Source: Chryseobacterium sp. ISL-6 (GTDB lineage: Bacteria; Bacteroidota; Bacteroidia; Flavobacteriales; Weeksellaceae). Taken from it: a DNA stretch of 64,000 bases. The notes beneath the pieces are model-generated. The model was not told the DNA's origin. It saw only the letters and a list, made by a program, of their open reading frames with translations, and did no database searches. A program made the translations under genes and the position numbers. Positions within the stretch are counted from its first letter, which is position 1; each line of letters starts with the position of its first letter. Shown here piece by piece: positions 55,601 through 61,979 of this stretch. The stretch spans positions 485,919-549,918 of the forward strand of contig NZ_JAGGPT010000001.1 of assembly GCF_018613715.1 (NCBI RefSeq), in the 5' to 3' direction.

Positions 55601-55921
55601 TCTGATGTGCATTGTTCCTTCAAAACTTACATATCTTGTAATGGCACCACCTATAAAAATAAAAACAAATGCGAGGTGAAACATAAGAACCGGCCACTTT
55701 TCTCTCTTCCATAGTCTATATCTACCGATATTTCCAATGAAATTTAAGATCAGCAATACCATAATCAGCTCAAACCATTTTGCTTCATAAATTAATGCTT
55801 TCGCTGTAGGGGTTCCATAATCGTTTTCGAGAAACGTTGCATACGCCATAGAGAATGCAAAGACCAGCAGCAACACAGCCATTGTTCTGGTTGAAATAAG
55901 AATATCTTGGATCTTCTTCAT
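52655..55921 (-). CDS. Fused cytochrome c biogenesis protein (ResB-CcsA)
   Basis: 1088 residues joining both halves of the system II cytochrome c maturation complex, which delivers haem across the membrane and attaches it to apocytochromes. ResB half (about 1-460): three N-terminal helices, with LMFHLAFVFIFIGGAITRYVSFEGTMHI, and the closing GYRFFQASFDPDR. CcsA half: C-terminal helices with the haem-handling WWD motif (WGRYWSWDPKETWAF) and external His in VHVAIITSSYGF and TGLHSYA. Between them a second signal-like segment, LLLLSLGLNAQ, is followed by a His-rich stretch (HIHVEGDGHSHA, about 490-501), possibly metal binding. Own terminator and a promoter within an inverted repeat. Confidence 0.93.
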   Translation of the reverse strand: MKKIQDILISTRTMAVLLLVFAFSMAYATFLENDYGTPTAKALIYEAKWFELIMVLLILNFIGNIGRYRLWKREKWPVLMFHLAFVFIFIGGAITRYVSFEGTMHIREGETSNEIVTDKNFFKIQIEEKGDVLNYQDIPYLMSPLHKDFSATYDFHGKEVKIFAKEYIQRKKDSLIADPNGAEYLHLVSTGQTGRQNIYIKPGETKSINGTLVTFNRAIEGAVEFKNEGGKLFVKTPVDATYMTMATQATGNTKKDEFQPLALRSLYSINDLKLVVPEGLRKGKLLAIEGDRKKDQAVPDMLKIEIQGPKTKQLVELSVEKGNPNAYKQITMDGLNIMAGFGPKVYNTPFALKLDDFVMETYPGSSSPSAYESHVKIIDGGKQTPYKIYMNHVLNHDGYRFFQASFDPDRMGTVLSVNHDFWGTMISYLGYNLLFLGMFIIFFWKGTHFWKLNKMLRDVNKKRAATVVLLLLSLGLNAQKIETHGTTDGSREHIHVEGDGHSHAQVPETNRQEIAPRQNSLASPLGKMRMISADEIIARNKISKEHADKFGYLLVQNFEGRIVPINTEALDVLRKLYKKDEFKGTDGKSLTANQWFLSINTDTPSWTMVPIIKVGSKGGDELKNKTKADDEGYTSLMNLFPADANGNLTYILEHDYNIAFRKKPAEQTNYDKEIISVNERVQIFNEFFSGQFMRIVPVKNDPNHTWHSWLDQKFEPDMESQEVMGPYFAEALTAQKSGYWKKADAELKKLSDYQQKWGKSVVPSKSKIDLEVFMNKVNINFKLLIFYTLIGGLLLLLGFVDLFKPNKVLSKVIKAIIVLGLIGYIFHFLGLVARWYISGHAPWSNGYEAIIFISWVGISAGLLLYRNANALIPAAGFMVAVIMMGFAHGGSALDPQITPLVPVLKSYWLIVHVAIITSSYGFFALSMIIAVISLVFYIISSKKTYKIHHDTTLKELVIVSEMSLTIGLFALTVGNFLGGIWANESWGRYWSWDPKETWAFISIMVYAFVLHMRLVPGLRSKWAFHVATMFAFCSMVMTYFGVNYYLTGLHSYAAGDPVPVPAWVYIGLSVMLLLSAASYFKFKALNKK

Positions 55922-55927
55922 GATTTA

Positions 55928-55966
55928 TTTTACTTGACATGCAAAAATAAGCATGATTAAGTAAAA
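55928..55966. promoter_or_regulatory. Bipartite inverted repeat over the ResB-CcsA promoter
   Basis: TTTTACTT (55928-55935) with AAGTAAAA (55959-55966), and inside it CATGC (55938-55942) with GCATG (55951-55955), bracket the -7 box. A symmetrical site of this size suggests regulator binding. Confidence 0.5.
55942..55949 (-). promoter_or_regulatory. -7 element of the ResB-CcsA gene
   Basis: Minus strand TATTTTTG, 20 bases before the ATG. No TTG -33 box, which fits dependence on a regulator. Confidence 0.55.
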
Positions 55967-56117
55967 GGTCGATAAAAAAAGATGTTTTTTATCATTTTAA
56001 AGCCTATATTAGTTATTTTGAATTATTCTTAATAAGCCGAAAAACATTGAGGAAAATTTAAAACTAAAAACCCCGGGATTGTGAATAAAAAAAAGCTATG
56101 TGTATTATTGAGTACAT

Positions 56118-56699
56118 CTATTTACCAAGCATTGTTTTCTTTCTTATTTTACTTAAAAATTCATGAGAAATACCCAGGTAAGAGGCCACTTGCTGTTGTG
56201 TTATCCTTTGTTCCAGTTCAGGATATTTTTCCAGAAATTCAATATAACGTTTATCAGCTGTCTTATTTAATAATGAAAGTATCCTTCTTTGTAGCGCAAT
56301 TGAAGATTGTTGATTCATAATTCGGAAGAGCTTTTCAACTACTGGCATGGTTTCATACAGATGAAGCTTTTCTTTTTTTGAAATCATTAATACTTTACTG
56401 TCTTCCAGAGCTTCAATATTCAGTGTACTCGGAACGTGATTAATGAGGCTGTCCAGATCTGTGATCCACCATCCTTTGACTGCAAAATACAAAGTCTGCT
56501 CGGCACCATTTTCATTTAAAAAACAGACCTTAAAACAGCCCTCTGTCACAAACCCTTCAAAAAGACAATAATCTCCTTCCTTAAGAACTACTTCTTTCTT
56601 TTTAAACGCTTTAAGTTTAAAAGGTTCAGAGAATTTTTTAAACTCTTCATCTGAAAACAGGATGTGCTGGTTTATGTTTTTATGTAGTAGATCAAGCAT
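56118..56699 (-). CDS. Crp/Fnr family transcriptional regulator
   Basis: 193 residues. Cyclic-nucleotide-binding-like beta roll (about 20-115: KKEVVLKEGDYCLFEGFVTEGCFKVCFLNENGAEQTLYF) and a long C-helix, then the HTH with ITQQQVASYLGISHEFLSKIRKK at the C-terminus. No N-terminal Cys cluster, so not an oxygen sensor of the FNR type. Located right after the isochorismatase gene, whose promoter carries a TTGA-N6-TCAA site fitting this family. Confidence 0.9.
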   Translation of the reverse strand: MLDLLHKNINQHILFSDEEFKKFSEPFKLKAFKKKEVVLKEGDYCLFEGFVTEGCFKVCFLNENGAEQTLYFAVKGWWITDLDSLINHVPSTLNIEALEDSKVLMISKKEKLHLYETMPVVEKLFRIMNQQSSIALQRRILSLLNKTADKRYIEFLEKYPELEQRITQQQVASYLGISHEFLSKIRKKTMLGK

Positions 56700-56723
56700 A
56701 AAGTTTTAAAAAATTTATAAAAT

Positions 56724-56754
56724 ATAAAGATACCAACAATGATGGTATCTTTAT
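56724..56754 (-). terminator. Hairpin between the isochorismatase and Crp genes
   Basis: ATAAAGATACCA (56724-56735) and TGGTATCTTTAT (56743-56754), perfect 12-bp arms, 7-base loop. Acts as a terminator after the isochorismatase gene or a partial barrier before the regulator gene. Confidence 0.7.
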
Positions 56755-56777
56755 AATCCTACTGAAATTTTAGATAT

Positions 56778-57335
56778 TTACCTTTCTTTAAGAAACTCTT
56801 CTGTGGACATTACATTTGCATACAAGTTACCTAAAGCTGTAAATCCAGCAAGATAAGATGAGTGTATCTCTTTTGCATTTATTGCTTCACCATACAACTC
56901 ACGATTTTCAGTTGCACAGGCATCACCAATAACCGTTGTTTTAAAGCCAAGATCCATCGCAGCTCTTACTGTAGCATCTACACAAACATCCGTCATCATT
57001 CCGCATATAATTAAATTTTTAATCCCTTTTTTCTGAAGGTGTGCTAAAAGATCCGTATTTCTGAAACTGTTGGGATAATTCTTAATAATGATTCTTTCTC
57101 CTTCTACTGGTTGCACAAAGGCATTTATTTCGGCTCCATAGGTATCCGGTAAAAAGAAATCAGCACCTTCATTCACAGACAGATGTTGAATATGAATAAT
57201 TTCATTTTTTTTACTGCGGACATACTCCAATACTTTACATGCATTTCTCCCTGCCTGTTCGGAACCTGACAAAATGTGTTTACCATCTGGAAAATAATCA
57301 TTTTGAATATCGATGATCAAAAATGCTTCTTTCAT
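56778..57335 (-). CDS. Isochorismatase-like cysteine hydrolase
   Basis: 185 residues, alpha/beta fold. Catalytic triad: Asp9 in FLIIDIQNDYF, Lys in IIKNYPNSF (about residue 88), and Cys in ICGMMTDVCVDATVRAAMDLGF (about residue 117). Substrates of the family include isochorismate, nicotinamide and related amides; not predictable here. Its neighbour is a Crp/Fnr regulator with a matching box in this gene's promoter. Confidence 0.9.
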   Translation of the reverse strand: MKEAFLIIDIQNDYFPDGKHILSGSEQAGRNACKVLEYVRSKKNEIIHIQHLSVNEGADFFLPDTYGAEINAFVQPVEGERIIIKNYPNSFRNTDLLAHLQKKGIKNLIICGMMTDVCVDATVRAAMDLGFKTTVIGDACATENRELYGEAINAKEIHSSYLAGFTALGNLYANVMSTEEFLKER

Positions 57336-57364
57336 AATAATTCTAATTTTAAAATTTAATAAAG

Positions 57365-57372
57365 CAAAGTTA
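57365..57372 (-). promoter_or_regulatory. -7 element of the isochorismatase gene
   Basis: Minus strand TAACTTTG, 29 bases before the ATG. No -33 TTG at the usual spacing, as expected if an activator substitutes for it. Confidence 0.55.
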
Positions 57373-57393
57373 TTCCCATCCTATTTCCTGACA

Positions 57394-57409
57394 TTTGAAC
57401 TAGTTCAAA
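57394..57409. promoter_or_regulatory. Crp/Fnr-type palindrome upstream of the isochorismatase gene
   Basis: TTTGAACTAGTTCAAA, a perfect 16-bp palindrome with the TTGA-N6-TCAA spacing of CRP/FNR sites. Its centre is about 42 bases upstream of the start site implied by the -7 box, the class II activator position. Confidence 0.65.
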
Positions 57410-57433
57410 AAATAAAACTATTTAAAATATAAA

Positions 57434-57504
57434 GGCGGCTAAAGCTGGATTATCATATAGAATCGGGGCATAACCGTCCTATCATAATCAGCATTTAGAC
57501 CGCC
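57434..57504 (-). repeat. Long imperfect hairpin after the 57.5-kb surface protein gene
   Basis: Arms of about 24 bases begin GGCGGCTAAA (57434) and end TTTAGACCGCC (57504), with three small bulges. In the minus direction GCCGCC is followed by TTTATATTTT, so it could end the surface-protein operon. Too long for an ordinary terminator; could be a decayed mobile-element end. Confidence 0.6.
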
Positions 57505-57525
57505 AAATATTATTTGATCATCATA

Positions 57526-58035
57526 TTACTTCCAATAGCTCCATTTCAGGCCATCAAATACGGCTAAAGTTTTACTAGTAGTATCATAACATATCATTCC
57601 GGGAAATGGACTTTTCACATTGATATGGGGTGTTGCCACTTTCGGCAGTATCAATGCTTTGTCGAGGGATTCCAACACCAATACTCCAGGCGCATTGGAA
57701 GTATGAGATCCCATGATTATTCTGTTTTTTCCCGGCAATTCATTATTAGTATTAAAAACAACACCAGTAATAGATCCCGGATCACTTAATTGAACCCACG
57801 CAGCACCTGTATTCATTTTTAGAATTTTATCATTTTTATCCATTAAGATAGTACCCCCTACAGCGTCGTCAGGAAGTATTTCTACAATTGGCAACAAAAT
57901 ACCATTTGTAGTATTCGCTGCAAAATCAAGAAGACCATCCCCATCCACTTTCTCCTTATTTATTGCTATCTGTGCATGCATTGATCCAATAAACAACAAC
58001 CCTACCATCGTTATAATTCTATTTATTTTTTTCAT
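57526..58035 (-). CDS. Secreted surface protein with a C-terminal DTT/WxY module
   Basis: 169 residues with a signal peptide (about 1-21, ending SMHAQ). The middle has GGTILMDKNDKILKMNTGAAWVQLSD; the C-terminus, GMICYDTTSKTLAVFDGLKWSYWK, is a module often found at the end of Bacteroidota surface proteins. The larger gene upstream (117 bases away) ends in the same module. No enzymatic motif; a structural or adhesive role is likely. Confidence 0.75.
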   Translation of the reverse strand: MKKINRIITMVGLLFIGSMHAQIAINKEKVDGDGLLDFAANTTNGILLPIVEILPDDAVGGTILMDKNDKILKMNTGAAWVQLSDPGSITGVVFNTNNELPGKNRIIMGSHTSNAPGVLVLESLDKALILPKVATPHINVKSPFPGMICYDTTSKTLAVFDGLKWSYWK

Positions 58036-58151
58036 TTTGTTTTTTGTTTATGCCATCCATTTTATTCAACGATTTATGGAATTAATGGCTTTAAAATTAT
58101 TAATCGTTACAAGATCTTGATATACAATTCCATGTAGTACCGTTATAAAGT

Positions 58152-61145
58152 TTATAACTTATCGGTAGTATCAAAAATCAACATCCCCTCTACAGGACTA
58201 ACTATTTTATCAGAAGCAGTTCTGGTAATTACAAATCCTTTGTTCTTTGATTCTAATGCTAAAAATCCATTAGGAACATTAGCTGGCCAGTTTTGCTGCA
58301 GATTAGTATGCCCGCTAATACCCATTCTTGTTATACCATTAGGGGTTCCCGATGCTGGATCTTTAGTACATATCCCATTACAAAGAGGAAGAAGCAAAGC
58401 ATTGGAATATGCTGTAGAACTACTACTACAAGGATTATCAGAATCTATTTCTATAATAAACTGACTAACAATACCTGAGGTATTATTGTTATCATAAGAG
58501 TCTTGTAGATTTACCACCATATCAATTGTACTTATACCTACCGGTATGGTAACATCATTTAAATGAAATATAGTTGCTCCTACTGGATTTACAGCTGGTG
58601 TTCCAGTAATTCCGTTGAGAATATAGCTTTCTATTGTCTGACCACCCTCAAGGTTTTCTTCTAAATTTGCTCCTGTTACCGGTGCTCCAGAATTATTCTC
58701 AATTGTTAATCTATATGTTACTTTTTGGTTATTTACACCACAAGATACATTAACAGATTTTGTTAATTTATATTTTGAGATATCTACTTCTTGGCCTTTT
58801 AATACTTCTAAAGGAGAAGTCTGAAAGCCGGGAACTGAAGCGTCTCCATCACTTTTGTAATTATTTCCCGTATTAAGCACAGTGAAATCGGCTTGTGTCT
58901 GATAAGTAGTCCCCGTATTATTCGTAGGTTTCACGTCCACATAAACAGTGTGAGTTCCAGGTGGAACCACTAAATTATTTAATGAAAAAACTTTCCCGGC
59001 ATATGTTGGTTGCGGATTACCTGATAATTCTACATCATTATAGCTGTCGGGTACATACGCTAAACCTTCAGGAAGATTATTGCTGATACTAATCTTTCTA
59101 TTAGCCGAATTGTTATTTATAATTCTCATAATCATAGTTGTTTCATTACAAGAATAGACAGGATTGGTTGTAAATGACTGGTAGATATTCATATGATCAG
59201 CTGTTGGTTCTGGATTGGCAGCACATTCCAATGCCATATCGCCCCAAGTTAATGATCGCAAAGTTTTTCTTGCGTTAACCCGATTTACTTTACATTCAAT
59301 TTCTATTTTCTGTACAGGACGATCAAATACAATATTCGCAGTAGAATATAAATAAGTGAAACCTCTAAATGGTCTTATTCCAGTCAGCAAATTTCCATCT
59401 ATGGAAAAAGTCGTTCTTGTATCATTTACAGGGTATGCATAAGTAACTTTAGGATATACAACCTTTCCATCGCAATATCCTTTTACAGTAAATAGATTTC
59501 CATTTCTCAGATAGGTATTAATATTGGAAATTTGAAATCTTGCCTTTACAGATTGATTAAACTCCACAAAATGTCTTGCAACAGCCTTAGTATTATCATA
59601 CCTTCTAGTAATCACCCAGGTTCCCCGATACATTCTAGGATAAGCTCTTGGTGCATATTCCATTGAAGGGTTTTCTGTATAATCGGAAACCATTTTAACA
59701 ACTCTAAGCCCTCCCTCTGTGGTATTTCCTAATAAAATATTAGAGATTTCATTCGAAGTTCTACCTGACTGCCCTGCTTGTAACCATGCATAACCTGTTC
59801 TGAATCTATATGTTTTTCCTCCTGTACATTGTACACAGTTACCTTCTGTAATCTCCCCTCCGAAAGTAATGTAGCTGTTTTTAGAAAAAATATGATTAAA
59901 TACGACCTTACCACCGGCATTTATTACACCGGGAACTATTACTAAATTGTTTTGAAAACTTGCATCATCGGCCACCATCATAAAAATATTCGTGTTAATC
60001 GAATATGCTGATAAGTCGGCTTGAAGCCATACAGAGCCACTATTATTTGTTTTTTCTACCTGCCATACTCTCTGGATTCTTTTTCTTTCTCCATTTGGAT
60101 TTATAACTGCTGGAACATCCGTAACATTTCTAGAGGTATTGTTATTATCTCCAAACATCAAAAAAGTATTATCTGCAGTAAAAGACGTTCTGCTTCCTGA
60201 AGAATTAGCTGAAGTAAAATCATTAACAGTAGCAACAGTAAGTATCGTTCCACTGTTGATGCTGTTAGATACTCTCTGATCTAATGCTGTCTTATCATCT
60301 TTGGCCAGTCCAAAAATATTGCTGTTAAAGCTAGAATTCCTATTGGAATTCCAGGAAATAGTTGTTCCGTCAGAGGCTATATAATTTTGAGGCTGAGCTA
60401 ATGTAACCCCATATTTAATAGCCAAATAAGAACGAACTCTGTTTCTTTCCCCCAGCGTAATATCTCTTTGAAAACCAATTACTTCTGAAATATCAGTTGC
60501 TGCAACTTCTCTCTGTGAGCCTAGAATCGCCCCACCAGTCAGTCTATTAGAAGCAGCCCTGATAATGGGTCCTGAACTATTTATCCCATCAAGACCTGAT
60601 CTCACAGAACCGCCTTCACTGTAAGAAAAATCAATTAAATGGTTTTTATTTAATGTTCTTCCAACAGTACTTGCTGCTGTAGGATAAAGCAATGCAGAGG
60701 TATTATTATTGTTATTATTAGTGATTACAGGAAGGTTAGCTTGTGATAAACTCGAACCTGTAGTAGTTCCTCCAAAACCAATATAATCATGAAACCCCAC
60801 TAAGTCCTTTGCACTAACCATCATTAGAACAGTGTTTGCTGATTTATTCGTGTATGGTCCGCCATTAGGCACCACCATAAACCTAGCATCAGTAGCACTT
60901 GAGGCTCCAAAATCAGCAGAAGGATTAAAATTATGTTTTGGTGATGGCAATATAAGAAAAGGCCTTCTGGTGCTGTTGCTTTGAGTAAAGTTATTACCGG
61001 AACCTGAATGGTCCTTCCATGAGTTTGATGAAAACCCATCATTGGCTTTGAGCCAGATTCTTAAATTCGCGTTGACACCTCCGGGTGATTGCCCCCATAG
61101 CATATAGCATAGGGTAAAGGAAATAAAAATAAATAATTTCTTCAT
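58152..61145 (-). CDS. Large secreted surface protein, C-terminus frameshifted
   Basis: 997 residues. Signal peptide about 1-18 (ending YMLWGQ). N-terminal Bacteroidota surface domain: VNANLRIWLKANDGFS, RVRSYLAIKYGVTL, NIFGLAKDDKTALDQRVS (DUF8202-type). Next, beta-sandwich and DUF11-like modules (LTKSVNVSCGVNNQKVTYRLTIENNSGAPVTGANLEENL). The end reads PVEGMLIFDTTDKL then stop. In another frame the DNA continues YKLYNGTTWNCISRSCND (stop at 58100-58102), the natural end of this module, so a small frameshift has removed about 18 residues. Adhesion or surface layer role inferred. Confidence 0.82.
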   Translation of the reverse strand: MKKLFIFISFTLCYMLWGQSPGGVNANLRIWLKANDGFSSNSWKDHSGSGNNFTQSNSTRRPFLILPSPKHNFNPSADFGASSATDARFMVVPNGGPYTNKSANTVLMMVSAKDLVGFHDYIGFGGTTTGSSLSQANLPVITNNNNNNTSALLYPTAASTVGRTLNKNHLIDFSYSEGGSVRSGLDGINSSGPIIRAASNRLTGGAILGSQREVAATDISEVIGFQRDITLGERNRVRSYLAIKYGVTLAQPQNYIASDGTTISWNSNRNSSFNSNIFGLAKDDKTALDQRVSNSINSGTILTVATVNDFTSANSSGSRTSFTADNTFLMFGDNNNTSRNVTDVPAVINPNGERKRIQRVWQVEKTNNSGSVWLQADLSAYSINTNIFMMVADDASFQNNLVIVPGVINAGGKVVFNHIFSKNSYITFGGEITEGNCVQCTGGKTYRFRTGYAWLQAGQSGRTSNEISNILLGNTTEGGLRVVKMVSDYTENPSMEYAPRAYPRMYRGTWVITRRYDNTKAVARHFVEFNQSVKARFQISNINTYLRNGNLFTVKGYCDGKVVYPKVTYAYPVNDTRTTFSIDGNLLTGIRPFRGFTYLYSTANIVFDRPVQKIEIECKVNRVNARKTLRSLTWGDMALECAANPEPTADHMNIYQSFTTNPVYSCNETTMIMRIINNNSANRKISISNNLPEGLAYVPDSYNDVELSGNPQPTYAGKVFSLNNLVVPPGTHTVYVDVKPTNNTGTTYQTQADFTVLNTGNNYKSDGDASVPGFQTSPLEVLKGQEVDISKYKLTKSVNVSCGVNNQKVTYRLTIENNSGAPVTGANLEENLEGGQTIESYILNGITGTPAVNPVGATIFHLNDVTIPVGISTIDMVVNLQDSYDNNNTSGIVSQFIIEIDSDNPCSSSSTAYSNALLLPLCNGICTKDPASGTPNGITRMGISGHTNLQQNWPANVPNGFLALESKNKGFVITRTASDKIVSPVEGMLIFDTTDKL

Positions 61146-61979
61146 TTTGTATAATTTTCAATATATGTTTAATTATTGGAGTACTTTACAAGTCGCATTC
61201 ATTATTCAAAAAAGTAAGTTGATCAAATAATAGAATTTTCACCTCTTAAGAGCTCGCGGAGATAGAAATCAATTCTTCTATAAGAATATGATTTAATCAC
61301 CTGTGTGTATGCATAATAACATACGCAAGCAGCCAAAGAAGTACTCTTTGCTATCTAATGCGGATTGTAAATTATTTAATTGAGATCCTATAAAACTATA
61401 GATAAGTTTTTTTAATCGTAGCTAGAAACAAGTCCTGATCTTATTAAAAGAATCCTGAATTGTGGATATTCTTTTCATAATAACTCATTATAGAATAAAT
61501 AACAAGGGGAAAACTGATCGATTTAATAGTGTTTAATTTCATACTTGTGTGTGTGTGTTAAATATATGCCAATCAAACGATTCGCTTTCTACTAAGGGTT
61601 AAATCCTTAACACAGTGCAACAATACAAAAAAAAAATTAAAGGAATAGGCATTGGATTTTAGGAAAAATCATACAAACATAAAAAGTTATCAAAGTCACA
61701 CGAATAATACGAATAAAAATTTAACCCATTATAGGACCATACTTTATATTTATTAAATATCAAGAAAGAATATAAATTGATCAAAAGAGAAAATATACCT
61801 GTTTCTGGTTTAAAATTATAGATACCCTTATACATTTAATAATAGTTCTCTTCTTCCTCTGGTACTCATTACAATCGTATGGCAAAGACTGATTATTTTG
61901 ATTAAAGCTAAAATCGAAAAGTTAGTTAAAAAATATTCTTTAGTATTGAAAAAACACTAAATTTGCCGACATTGATATT
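61146..61979. other. 834-base AT-rich intergenic region without a gene
   Basis: No convincing ORF on either strand. Contents: a short GT repeat (near 61543-61559), a small hairpin GTATG...CATAC around 61306-61324, and the ftsK -7 element. It separates the divergent surface-protein and ftsK transcripts and is the longest gene-free stretch of the window. Confidence 0.55.
61958..61965 (+). promoter_or_regulatory. -7 element of ftsK
   Basis: TAAATTTG, 14 bases before the ATG. No suitable -33 TTG. Confidence 0.5.
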
